NCBI GenBank assembly: GCA_009760885.1
Contig: CM019719.1
Coordinates: 38,753,584-38,817,583 of the forward strand
DNA from: Achatina immaculata
Taxonomy: Eukaryota; Mollusca; Gastropoda; Stylommatophora; Achatinidae
Reading direction: 5' to 3'
DNA: 64,000 nt
The stretch's first letter is position 1. Each line of letters starts with the position of its first letter. Positions 22,816 to 33,275 of the stretch are shown here, in pieces. The position numbers were made by a program, and so were the translations under genes. The notes below the pieces were generated by a model, which worked only from the letters and a program-made list of their open reading frames with translations, was not told where the DNA came from and made no database searches.

Positions 22816-24882
22816 CATCATCTCTCCATGACACCCCGTCTCCTCGCTCTGGGCTCAAACGGTCTGCCTCCCCTGCTTTGCTATGTGCACTGGAACTGGA
22901 CTGGCTGTCAGATCGGTGGTGACCCTGGTCTCGGCCTGTCCTCTGAAGAGATATTTTCAAAGGTGACAGGTCATATGGTGTATGATACTTACTGTCACCA
23001 TTTGGAGTTGGTGCTGAGATGATCTCTATATCTGACGATGTGGTTGTTTCAATTTCATCACTAGATTCATGTCCACTATAAACACTCTTTTCCAATTCTG
23101 AATCTACTTTGGAGCTTTCTGATTTTTCACCACTGGAGTGGTTATCACTTCCTGAATCTTCTATTTTGTTTGAGTCCTCCATTGCTTCTTCAATCATGCA
23201 CTTAACATAAGAAGAACTCAAAGACTGTGAGCTGTCATCTAGCAGCCCTGACTCATTCATGCCACCAGCTCCCAGTTCACTACCTCCACCTGAAATGTCC
23301 CCAAAGAGTGAGTACTGATGGTCCTTTTCCATCAGATCAACATCACTCTGACTGTCCAGTACTGATCGATCAACTATTGTGTCAATGCTACTGTCAAATT
23401 TACTTGTATCAGAAGAACCCGTACTGCTAGCTCTGCCACCACCTGGCAGGTCAAGGTCACTGCTAGTTCTAGAAGCCCCCATTTCGGGGTCAGTGCTGGA
23501 ATGAAGAAGGTCCTCTGGGAGTAGAACACTGCTCTCCAGTGTTATACCCTGGCCATCATTACTGGCAGAGCAGATGTTCACATACTCTTGTATAAAATCT
23601 GACTGGGACTTCTGGTAATCTGAATTCAGAATGAGCTCTGGCAATGAAACTTCTGCACTCTCCTGGGGATTTACTCCAGTTTTACCTGCAGAAGCTTCAC
23701 AAACATCCTTCACATCCAGTTCAGAAACCTCTGTGCCAGAAGAAGCCAACAAGGATTCTTCTTCTACTTGCGACTTAAAGAATAAATCTGAAGCATAACC
23801 GGGACCAGAAAGTGGAATTTCTGTAGACTCTGGCACATCAGCATGTGTCTCTCCAACAGGCGTGATAGATTCTTGTGTAAATGTGTCACTCCCAGTAAAA
23901 GCTGATGACAAAGAGGACATAGTCTCAGTGGCACCGTCCACTGATACAGCTGTGAAAGAACCAGAGGATGAGATTTTTAATGAGCCATCATCTTGCTTCA
24001 CATTTACTTCACTGGAATGAAACAGAAAATTATCCTTCAGTGATAGATTAACTTGACTAACAGGGCTAAGTTCCTGTAAATGAGTGTGCTCTTTTGTACT
24101 GTCAATGTCAATAAGTTTTTGCATGGACCAGTCTGAAGCAGCATTTTGGGTTGAGTTTTTCTGTGGCAGTAAACTGATATCTGCTGATGGTACACTTACA
24201 TGACCATCAAATATACTTCTATTAGCCTTCTCATCTGCTTGATCTATGTCACCCCCTTGGGCCACAACACTGGAAAAGTTCTCTAGCTGGGCAACTGTTT
24301 TGTCAGAGATCGCAGAACCATGTGACTTTGCTGGGTGCTTTCTGTCTGGCACCTTATCACTTTCAGGCTCCTCATAATAACTGACTTCTGGCTCTGGAAC
24401 ATCACTATCCAAAGGGAAGTCCTGCCAGTCTGTAGTGAAACTGTCACTGGCCAACAGGTTTTCCTTTTCAGTATGTGTGTCATGTACACTAGCTTCAAGG
24501 GGCACAGAGGATGTCTCAGGTGGAAAGAGCTCTGGCTTTGCTTCTGCTGTTTGAACTGATCTTGTTCCAGCATGAGAGAATGAGCTATGTGGCCCAGTAT
24601 CGTTGGCTGTTTGGAGATGATCCAACTCCTGCAATCCTGCTTTAGAAGACCTGGCTTCACTAGATGCTGTTTTCCAGCTGGAAGCTTCATGAGTCTCTTC
24701 TGGACTTTTCACTCCCCAAGGAAGATTCCAGGAGGAGGCTGCTGATGCTGCAGTGGCGGTGTCCTCTTCTTTGGGTTTTTTCCCTCCAGACCCCAACCAC
24801 CCTGACCAGAAGTCTCCATCCTGTGCCAACTCTTGTTTTTTATCCTCAACTTTCTCAGCAACTTTGCTACTGGGCTGCGATT
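22816..24882 (-). CDS. TMF1: TMF1 coding exon 2 (acidic Ser-rich region)
   Basis: Large second coding exon, residues 40 (split) to 728 plus one base. The acceptor (tttcag) is at 24883-24888 and the donor gtaagt at 22815-22810; both phases are consistent. The open frame extends upstream to an ATG at 24907, but those eight codons are intron, because the splice joins at Glu40. The protein is low-complexity, acidic and rich in Ser/Thr/Glu, with an early aromatic patch (FWSGWLGSGG, near residue 60) and a conserved-looking stretch near the end (SDIEIISAPTPNGD). In known TMF1 proteins such a disordered region precedes the long coiled coils and the C-terminal Rab6-binding/TATA-binding domain. Those C-terminal exons were not found between 1 and 22815, so the gene either has an intron longer than 22 kb or is incomplete here. 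No frameshift or stop interrupts the exon. Confidence 0.88.
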
Positions 24883-25384
24883 CTGAAACATTTTGTGAAA
24901 TAAACATATTAGTATTGATAATAAATTGAAAGCGAATGGCTGATTCAGTGAGATTTAAAAAATATGTTCTTCACAAAATAAGAAATTGGTTAAAAAAAAA
25001 ATGTATTTTGGTAAAGATTTACAATGTTATAAAAAGGTGGAATGTAGTCCTACAAATCTGGCAATACAATGGTGTAATAGTCAGGCTGTATGTGATTTTA
25101 GTCAGTGACACACAGTTGCTTACATCACAGTTGCTTACATCACAGCTGCTTACAGCTTACATCACAGTTGCTGAACCAAACCTGGCCATGAAGTTATTCT
25201 AGCTTCCTATGGTGGCCCCTGATAAAAGATTATAGTCTGGCCAAGTGAATGGGAACTACTTCTTCATATGCACACTGGCGAAATTGTGTGGTAACCTGAT
25301 ATTTGTGATGCGCCTTTTGGCTGGGTAACTCTGACTTCAGCGCCTTGCTTTGCTAGGGCAGACTGTGGCCTTGCTCAGACTGCC
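24883..25384. other. TMF1 intron 1, acceptor side
   Basis: Non-coding. A small direct repeat (ttgcttacatcacag and variants, three or four times) lies at about 25112-25165. Otherwise nothing recognised. Confidence 0.5.
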
Positions 25385-25663
25385 ATGAAGACAGTGGTGT
25401 TAGCTGGTCTGGCCATAACTTTGTTTTCCAGCCTCTGGTGGCTGTACTTAAGCCCCTTCTCCATGTCAGATCCAGCGTGCAACAATGACTGGCCAGATGG
25501 CTTTGAGACAGAGATCCTCCGACTTTGGGATGAGGAATCTGATGATTGCCTCAATGATATCCATTCCCCGCCACCTACAGTCTACTGGGTCTGTTTTGTT
25601 TACACCATTCTGATAGCCATTGTTGTAAAGACCCACAGGCTTGTCAAGTCCTGGATTCATTAG
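25385..25663 (+). CDS. Possible small two-TM protein nested in TMF1 intron 1
   Basis: A 92-codon frame on the strand opposite TMF1, from an ATG at 25385 to TAG at 25661. I do not recognise the protein. The N-terminus is a hydrophobic segment (residues 4-24, VLAGLAITLFSSLWWLYL) that could be a signal anchor. The middle is acidic, with two cysteines and a tryptophan (DPACNNDWPDGF...DDCLND). A proline run PPP then leads into a second hydrophobic segment (about 66-82, VYWVCFVYTILIAIVV), and the tail is basic (KTHRLVKSWIH). Base composition is richer in G+C than the flanking intron, and the layout of two membrane segments around an acidic lumenal loop is not what chance frames usually give. It could be a single-exon small integral membrane protein, a retrocopy, or chance. 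No splice sites, promoter or poly(A) signal were convincingly placed. Confidence 0.45.
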   Translation: MKTVVLAGLAITLFSSLWWLYLSPFSMSDPACNNDWPDGFETEILRLWDEESDDCLNDIHSPPPTVYWVCFVYTILIAIVVKTHRLVKSWIH

Positions 25664-25840
25664 TTTCACACCAGATTTTCTTCATTCCCACCGGCAATCT
25701 CCATGTCCCCATCCGTCCACCAACTTGACATTACATTTTATAAAAATAACAATTATAATTACTGTTGATTGCTACAGGTTTCTAGGCTACAGAAGTAGGT
25801 CAGAGTTTTTAAGCAAACAGATCTATGTTCTCTGTCTCAC

Positions 25841-27374
25841 TTCTTCTTCTTCATTCGCTTCTACCACCAAGACCACACTGTGATCCTACTGAATTTATGC
25901 CTGTGGTCCTCGTTAAGTCGCGTGGTCTCTTGTGTGGTCCCCGAAAGGACCACACGAGATCCACGAAAGGGCCACAAGAGGTTCAGAGTATCGCATGGCT
26001 TTAGCCTGTATTCTTGGTGAGTCTCTGAAGCGGATTGCGTGACACCATGGTTTTCGTTGCACCAGTTTAGTCTAGAGTTGGACTTTCTCACTGGAAGACC
26101 TCAACTTGTTTAGGATATCAGTGCATCCATGCTTGGTGAGAGGTGGTAGCCCACCCAGGCCAGAGTTGGACTTTCTCACCGGAAAACCTCGACGCATTTT
26201 GAGATACCCGTGTATCACCGTCAGGTGAGAGGTGGTTGCCCATCCAGTCCAGAGTTGGACTTTCTCACTAGAAAACCTCAGCGTGATTAGGATACGCAAA
26301 CATCCCTGCCGGGTGAGAGGTGGTTGCCTATCTAGACTGCCCTGGTCCAGTGTCTCCGACTTCAGCATTTTGCAGTCGTGGCCGCTACCCTTCCTAGTTG
26401 TGACCAGGATGGAGCTTTTGTCCAGGAGGAAGAATCCTCACCACTAGTGACTTCCACCCCTGGGTTGAGCCGGTTTAGGCATATTATCCCAGTATGGGCA
26501 TGTTTGGGACGTGACCGACCTCTAGAGCAGAGATACTGTGACATGTGTAGCCTTCAAGATTCACCCCTGGTGAGCCGGTTTAGGCATAATTCACCAGTAT
26601 GGGTGTATATCAGGTGTGACCGACCTCTAGAGCGGAGGTGGCATGACATGTCTAGCCATCAAGTTCCACCCCTGGTGTGTGCCAGTTTAGGCATATTTCA
26701 CCAGTGTATGTGTATTTTGGACGTGGCCAGCCTCTAGAGCAGAGGTGTTGTGGTATGTGTAGCTCTCGCAGCGATACTACTGGACATACCAATTAAATTT
26801 CACTTTATCTTTTCCTTCACCTTTTCACATCAGCGCCACACAGCAACCTTTATTTCTTTTCCGCATTTTCTTCCTTGGCCAGGAGGAGCTTCACTCCACG
26901 CGCAGCATTCGAAGAGTCTCGCCAGCAGTGTCTTAACCTCTGGGTTAAGCCGGTTCATGCATTTCACCCGACATGACTGCACTCAGGATGTGGCAGACGT
27001 CCAGACCAGAGGTGCTGTGATTTGACTATTTGCTTCGCCTTATCCTTTCTACCACTCTTTCCGCAGTGGTGCCGCACGGCAACCCCTTTTCACCTTTCTT
27101 CATTGGCCGGGAGGAGCACCAATCCACGCACGGCAGCTGAAGAATCTCGCCAGCAGCGGTAGATGAGCTACAAAACGTGCCACTCATTTACCCTAAGTGT
27201 CTGGTTTTCAGGCGCCAGATATTCGCCTTCGCCCCTTCTCCTGTCAGTTTAAACAGTTCTGCCGCAAGAAGGCCAGGAGCTGGACTTGACTGCCAGAGGC
27301 TGTTTGAGACGCGCGCCGTTGGAGTGGAGATCGAATTCTCCACCCCGCCTCGGACAATAGCAGTCCTTAGAACC
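25841..27374 (-). mobile_element. Structured (GAA)n retroposon, copy 5 (longest, 1534 bp)
   Basis: Longest uninterrupted copy, with a perfect 12-bp target-site duplication tctctgtctcac at 25829-25840 and 27375-27386. In minus sense it begins GGTTCTAAGGACTG, with about 200 bp of 5' leader (27150-27374) shared only with copy 6. Head units, CTCTAGAG modules, GGTGAGA modules and the (GAA)n tail follow. It carries no conserved open reading frame, tRNA-like head or poly(A) tail. It lies in TMF1 intron 1, in the same sense as TMF1. Confidence 0.93.
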
Positions 27375-27769
27375 TCTCTGTCTCACAAAGACTATGTTAA
27401 GATAAGTGTGTTCTTAACACAGTTGTTCCCAGGGGAAGTGGATGGGAACAAAATGGAAGGCAAACACAATGTCAAATATAATGCACAACAAAAGCGGATG
27501 TTTAACGCCAATAGGTGCATATGTCATGGCTCACTGTAAACCATGACACAACATAGTCACTGGCCTTTTTTTTTTTTTTTGAGCTGAAAGCAAAAAGACT
27601 CTTCATGAATCAATTACTCCTAGACAGAGTAAAGGTAGCCATTTCATGCTATACAGCCACTGGGGGAGGGGGGGGGGGGTTTGCGCGTGGTATTAGTGCT
27701 CCTATTTTCCTTGTCCTATCAACATGGTTGAACTAAAAGATATGCATGTCATAATAGCAAAAAAACACT

Positions 27770-28020
27770 GGACATGGACTGGTAATGTACTCCACAGAGA
27801 CCCCCAGCAACAATGCTAAAACAGCCATGCGATGGACACCCGAGGGAAAAAGAAAGAGAGGATGACTCAAGGCTACCTGGCAGAGAACTCTAGATGCAGA
27901 AATGAGTAGCATCTGCAGACCATGAGAGGAAGAGAGAATTTGTTGCTGCCCTGCACACCAAAGGGTAGGGTGTACTGTGTGCTGATTGGTTAATCAATCG
28001 CCAACCAAGGACATGGACGG
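27770..28020 (+). mobile_element. LINE 3' end with (ATGG)n tail
   Basis: Terminal LINE sequence with a frame-broken C-terminal pattern (AMRWTPEGKRKRG, then RPREEEREFVAALHTKG-type codons) and a tail of GGATGGATGG at about 28015-28025. Same family as 51268-52909. Strongly 5'-truncated and decayed. Confidence 0.75.
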
Positions 28021-28299
28021 ATGGATGGTCCAACACGCTAGAGTTCCTCTCCAAGACAAAGCCATGTACTACTCCTACAGCTGAGTGACTGGGCTGCCTT
28101 TAGAACCACCAATCTCATCATGAAAGATCAGTGCACTAACCATGTCACTACTCAGAAATTAAGTCAATTACTCTGGTTCAATATTAATCTAAAGTGTTTG
28201 GCTGACCTAATTCTTTTTCATATTAATTAAGCAAGCATATCAAGAAAGATTTTATGCCATAAAACAATGATGGTCATCTTTTGTATATCATCATCATCA

Positions 28300-28588
28300 T
28301 CATTATCATCATCGCGTTTCACTCCCTTGAAAGCATAGGCCATGAATAAAGCCTCTCCAGTCATCCCTGATTTTGGAATTATTCTCTGCTTCCTTCCATG
28401 TGTATCCCTTGTCTCTGAGCACTGTCATAATTTCTCTTCTCCAAGTAAGTCTAGGTCTTCCTTGTTTTCTATTTTCTTGAGGATTCCATGTCAGTGCCTG
28501 TCTTGCCATGCTGGTGTTGGGTTTCCTCAGAGTGTGGCCAATCCACCTCCATTTCCTAGACATGATTTGTAGGTTCACAGGTTCTTGT
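28300..28588 (-). mobile_element. LINE A, 3' segment (right part at 30432-30950)
   Basis: The frame 28578-28309 reads RKWRWIGHTLRKP...NRKQGRPRLTWRREI...WKEAENNSKIRDDWRGFIHGL, the C-terminal tail of a LINE reverse-transcriptase protein. The 3' end carries an (ATG)n-type tail at 28290-28313. The rest of the same LINE resumes at 30432, beyond retroposon copy 6. Confidence 0.88.
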
Positions 28589-30431
28589 GGTTCTAAGGAC
28601 TGTTATAGCCGGAGGTGAGGTGGAGGATACGCTCTCCACTCCAAATAAATGTCTCCAAGGTGTGTCTCAAATAGCCTCTGACAGTCCAAGTCCAGCTCCT
28701 GGCCTTCTTGTGGCAGAACTGTTTAAACTGACAGGAGAAGGGGTGAAAGGCGAATATCTGGCGCCTAAAAACCAGACGCTTCGGGTGGATGAGAGTCTTG
28801 GTTGGTAGCTCATCTAGGAGAAGGAAAACTCTGATTTAAAACACGCTGCTGGCGAGATTCTTTAGCTGCCGTGCGTGGGGTGGAACTCCTCCCGACCAAT
28901 GACGAAAAATACGATTAGGGTTGCCAGCGTTGCCGCCGTGGAAAAGGTAAAGGAAAGGATTAAGGGAAGTAACCAGTAGTCTCAAGGTCAGGGCTACTCA
29001 AATCAAGGCACCTCTGCTCTAGAGGCCGACCACGTCCTATATACATCCATACTGGGGCAAATTGCCTAAACTGGCTTAACCCAGGGGTTAAACTAAGACA
29101 ATGCTGGCAAGGTTTTTGGCTGCCATAAGTGGGGTAAAATTTCTTCCGGCCAATGAAGAAAGTACAAAAATGCGATTAGGGTTGCCGTGCGGCACCGCTG
29201 TGAAAAGGTAACGGAAAGGATAACGTGAAGTTTAATCAGTATGTCTAGTAGTCTCGTGGCGAGAGCTACTCATATCATGGCACCTCTGCTCTAGAGGCTG
29301 GCCACGTCCAATATACATCCAAAGTGGTGAAATATGCCTAAACCAGCTTAACCCAGGGGTGAAACTTGATGATACTCATGTCACGGTTCCTCTGCTCTAG
29401 AGGTCGGTCACGTTCTAAATACGTCCATACTGGGATAATACACCTAAACCAGCTTAACCCAGGGGTAAAACTTACTAATGGCGAGGATTCGTCCTCCTGG
29501 ACAAAAGCTCCATCCTGGTCACAACTAGGAAGGGTAGCTGGCACGACCACAAAATGCTGAAGTCGGAGACACTGGACCAGTGCAGTCTAGATAGGCAGCC
29601 ACCTCTCACCCGATGGGAATATAAGTGTATCCTAATCACACTGTGGTTTTCTGGTGAGAAAGTCCAACGGTGGACTGGATGGGCAACCACCTCTCACCAG
29701 TGGGGATATACTGATATCCAAAATACGTAGAGGTTTTCTGGAGAGAAAGTCCAACTCTAGGCTGGATGGGCAACCACCTCTCACCCGACAGGTATATACT
29801 GATATCCAAAACATGTCAAGGTTTTCCGGTGAGAAAGTCTAACTCTAGATTAAACTGGTGCAATGAAAACCACAGTGTCATGCAATCCTGCTGCTGTGAC
29901 CCACCGAGAATACAGGCCCAAGCTCCACGATACTCTGAACCTCTTGTGGTCCTCTCGGGGATCTCTTGTGGTCCTCTCAGGGACCACAGGATCTATCAAG
30001 GACCATCATCAGGTGCTGTGCTGACTGGCGTTGGCTATTATGCTTCTCCAGAGTACCCGATCCTTCATGCAGGCCATCAGTTCAGTTGGTGATCTCCTCT
30101 CACACCATCCCATCAGACTGTCCAGTATCATTTCTCTTGGTCTTTCTCTTGATCTTCTTCCTTCTATTTTTCCTGTTGTTATAATATTTTCAATGCCCCC
30201 TCTTCTCATTGCATGTCCTATGAAAGTACATTGTCTCTCTCTTATCTTTTTGACAAGGTTTTTTGTCTCTCCAGCTCTTCTCATACATTCTTCATTAGTT
30301 ATTTTTGCTGTTCAGGGGATTTCCAACATTCTTCTAATAAACCACATCTCTGCTGCTTCAAGGACCACAGGAGTAAATTCAATAGGATCATGGGGTGGTC
30401 TTGGTGGTAGAAGCAAATGAAGAAGATGAAG
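28589..30431 (+). mobile_element. Structured (GAA)n retroposon, copy 6 (interrupted)
   Basis: Plus-sense copy with the long 5' leader, running from GGTTCTAAGGACTG at 28589 to a degenerate GAA tail at about 30431. Target-site duplication acaggttcWtgt (one mismatch) at 28577-28588 and 30432-30443. It is inserted in a minus-strand LINE and is itself split by a 352-bp LINE 3' fragment at 30006-30357. Confidence 0.92.
30006..30357 (-). mobile_element. LINE 3' fragment nested in retroposon copy 6
   Basis: A 352-bp 5'-truncated LINE end, same family as 16923-18005. It shares the CMRRAGETKNLVKKIRERQC tract and a GATGATG-type tail. Target-site duplication tcaaggacca at 29996-30005 and 30358-30367. 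Sequence identity to the 17700-18000 region is high, so both are recent. Confidence 0.93.
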
Positions 30432-30950
30432 ACAGGTTCATGTCCTGCCCTTTCCCAGACCTCCTCATTCCTGATCTTATCCTGCCATTTAATATTTAAA
30501 ATCCTACTCAAGCAGTAGTTCATGAATGTTTGTTGTAATGTCTTGGTCATAACCCATGTCTCCAAACCATATAGCGGGACAGTCTTTATGTTTGTATTGA
30601 AAAGCCTAAGTTTGGTTCTTGTTTTTTATGTTCTTAGATGACCATATTTTGTTAAGTTGAATAAATGCTGTCCTGGCTTTGGTTAATCTAGCTTTAACAT
30701 CCTTTTCCGTTCCCCCGTATTTATTCGCTATGCTGCCTAAATATGTGAAATACTCTACTTCCTCAACTGACCTCTTTCAATTACCATGAGGCTATTTCTT
30801 GCACTGTTACTTTTCATTATCTTTGCTTTTTTGTCTGTTAATATATAGTCCCAGTTTAGCTGAATTCTTGCTTAAGATCTGAAGATTCTCTTGCATTTGT
30901 GTATGGCTGTGTGCCAGAAATGCCACATCATCTGCGAAGTCAAGATGTTA
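30432..30950 (-). mobile_element. LINE A, 5' segment (reverse transcriptase)
   Basis: Minus-strand codons include the catalytic HLDFADDVAFLAH (about 30950-30910), and further on LETWVMTKTLQQ and LSRILNIKWQDKIRNEE, interrupted by frameshifts. It joins the C-terminal tract at 28578 across retroposon copy 6. 5'-truncated near 30950. Confidence 0.88.
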
Positions 30951-31039
30951 AAAAAGGAAAAAAATTCTATTACAGTAAGATAAAATCCCTGCTTCCATGC
31001 CATAAAGGCATATTGGGATATAGTGTTAATCCTGTATTT

Positions 31040-31253
31040 CTAAGACCATTGGTATATGAAAGTGTGATGTAGCAGTACCACACCTGGCTGCATTTACCTT
31101 CCGAGATATCTCTGGTACCCATTTTTAGAGGCTAGTTGGACCCCGTGGACTTTTTTTATGTAGTGGCACCAGAAAAAGAAATCTCTTCTGCTGAGACTTG
31201 AACCTACTACATTAGCAGACCAAGCACCTAACCACTCAGCCAACTAAGTCACC
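31040..31253 (-). mobile_element. tRNA-derived SINE
   Basis: Minus-strand tRNA-like head starting at 31253. Box A is TGGCTGAGTGGTTA (complement of 31229-31242) and box B is GGTTCAAGTCT (complement of 31194-31204), 24 bp apart, of the Leu/Ser tRNA type. The body includes ATGGGTACCAGAGATATCTC and GGAAGGTAAATGCAGCC, like the conserved core of many metazoan SINEs. The 3' end is uncertain; the element may extend to about 30960. Confidence 0.75.
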
Positions 31254-31549
31254 ATCTTCTGTGTATGGCTAGTGAATATTTCATCTCTCAGGAAAATCAA
31301 GACTACTGGTATCTGACAGTGATGTAGATCTTTGAGGAAATGTTAAGTATTAACATTAGTGAGACACACCTCACCACCACATACTCAAATCTATAAAACC
31401 ACATCAAGTGTTTGTTCTCCATCATATCAAGTTCATTTAAATTATATGCCAACTCTTTATAAAACAAAACATAGCTCATTTTGTCCACAGATGACCCTTC
31501 TCTACCTTCATTAGCACTTGCTACCTCTGTCAACTTGTTCTGTCATCAT

Positions 31550-31890
31550 TAAAAAAAGGTAGATAGAGGTGTATGGTGCAGTTTTACAAAGTGAGGGAGG
31601 GAGTGAGTAAGGTGAGAAAAAATGAATAGAAAGTATGAGAATGTATAAATGAAAAACACAACATCCGATATTTCGGCATGAGCCTTTTTCGAAGATTACA
31701 TGCACAACGAGACCAAAAAAACCGAAGAACTTATCTGAGTTTGTCTTCCTCCAGAAGTAGAAAACTTTTCTACTTCTGGAGGAAGACACATTCAGATAAC
31801 TGCACCATACACCTCTATCTACCTTTTTTTTATTTAAACCAGTTTTACTGCAGTCATCATCCCTTTTATCTGTCCATCATTATAATACAA
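31550..31890. mobile_element. Penelope-like element terminal repeats in inverted arrangement
   Basis: About 31550-31665 matches, inverted, the 3' part of the Penelope-like element at 35930-36055 (tagatagaggtgtatggtg motif). About 31797-31870 matches the same part in direct orientation. Between them is a perfect 22-bp inverted repeat with a one-base spacer (31743-31787). On the minus strand, GGCTCATGCC-GAAA (complement of 31671-31684) resembles stem II and core of the hammerhead ribozymes found in Penelope-like terminal repeats, though CTGATGA is not intact. Confidence 0.7.
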
Positions 31891-33059
31891 GTATCTCTCT
31901 CAGTGGCCTCCAGATTGCAAGTTTCTGGTGGCGCTTCGAAATTCTATATCTCCCTTAATAATTTCTAGATTGTGACTTCCATTAGTGGCTGTACTACGCA
32001 TACCTTCATTAGTGATTTCTACACTGTTCTTTCCCTAACAGGATTAGATAATATACTTTTTTAGAATTTCTTAATATATACTCAGCTGTCACCCATACCA
32101 ACATTTCAAGCTAAAGAGAAGTTCCTAATGAACTAATCTTACTTACTGTACTAATCTTACCTTTCTTTTTGGAGGCTGCATTTTCCTCAATATCCAAAAC
32201 TTTGTCAATCTTCTTCTGAGCATTTTTCAATGCCTGAGAGGCAAGGTTTGTAATTCCTGAGGTATCCCACCAACTCATATTTCAAAACAAGACACTGCTG
32301 TGAGGGTTGTTACTGAAACTCAGTGTTGCATATGCTTTTTTGAAAGTGGGAAGAAAAGAATTAATTTTTTAAAATGTGACAATATAAAAATTATTCTTAT
32401 GATATCAGATTTGTTGCATTATTTCAATTTCCAACCAGGAATGGATTAATCATCACTCAGACCCTTAGATTAAAATTAGCTGTCCCCCCCCCACCCCTAA
32501 ACAGTCCATCTCCAGATATATGGTCTGATTAACCTCTAGTTTTGTGGCTTCTGCTAAAACTACAGGACTTTGTATTATACAGACTAAACACAACTGATAC
32601 GTCACTGTCTTCTGGATAACATAATGAGTTTGTAAGCAATAGTAGCTTATAAATGACTGTCACATGCAACAATAATCTATACTTTGAGAAGTTTTTCTTT
32701 TCTGATATCAGACTGCCTGGCCTTCTGGGCCCACAGACTGAAGTCTGTTCTGCCTAATCCACCACTGCTTCTACTGCTATAATCACCAGCTTGAATATAT
32801 TAGATCTGAAGCAGATTTTTTAACTCTGGCATCATACCACAGAGGAACTAGTTGCTGTGGCCTTATTTAGCTGCTGAGGTGAACTGCCTTAGCAGACTTC
32901 TTGGCAAACTCTTCCACCAGTTTGAATGCAACAGTATTAGCTAAATGTCAGACTGGTATCACAACAGTTTGCTTTCTGGGGGCATCATATGGATGTACAA
33001 TAGGATACTGACCAGCCTTGATCCACTGGCCATTATGACACCGCCATTCTTCTAAAAAC
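31891..33059. other. TMF1 5' flank and exon 1 surroundings
   Basis: Apart from TMF1 exon 1 (32161-32278) nothing is recognised. A weak decoy donor (gtaagtaag) lies just inside the intron near 32150. The ATG is preceded by candidate 3' splice sites (cctcacag, tttcag), so a 5'UTR intron is possible. Confidence 0.5.
32161..32278 (-). CDS. TMF1: TMF1 coding exon 1 (N-terminus)
   Basis: First coding exon of TATA element modulatory factor 1, a Golgi coiled-coil golgin that tethers vesicles and binds Rab6 (known for the family). The 39 complete codons open with MSWWDTSGITNLASQAL and continue as a basic amphipathic stretch ending in KVLDIEENAASKKK. This matches the hallmark TMF1 N-terminus (MSWFN...LASFAKQAL...IDRVLDI) by recognition, not by alignment. 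The start is the first ATG, at 32278. The exon ends after one base of codon 40 at a consensus donor (gtaaga, 32160 downwards). That phase fits the acceptor at 24883 exactly, giving Glu40. Intron 1 is 7.3 kb and packed with retroelements. The 5'UTR and true promoter are not defined; a housekeeping-like promoter motif cluster lies 1.7 kb upstream at about 33940-33975. Confidence 0.9.
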
Positions 33060-33275
33060 AGTTTTCATCTTCTTTGGTTTTCGTTCAAACATCAACACCA
33101 ATCTCTCTCATAAATGTGGCTGTTCATCTCACGTTTCCAGCATCGCCGCAGAACTTACCCTATAGGGGACTGACATCTGGCCAGGTCCTTTGCCTGAGTG
33201 GCTTGTATAGTTGGCAACTCTGGAAGATGTGGTGTCATATCTATTTCTCTTCACTGCAGGTATACAGATCCAACA
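33060..33275. repeat. Dispersed repeat, uninterrupted copy
   Basis: Shares blocks with 59395-59490 plus 60817-60960 (ttcgttcaaac.tcaacaccaatctctc; atcgccgc; aggtcctttgcctgagtggcttgta). It serves as a paralogous empty site for retroposon copy 8. No coding content. Confidence 0.7.

Noticed and set aside
25861..26737. Frames of 60-119 codons recurring in every retroposon copy (for example MLKSETLDQGSLDRQPPLTRRG)
   Set aside because: They recur on both strands because the repeat recurs, are broken differently in each copy, and have no family or start context.
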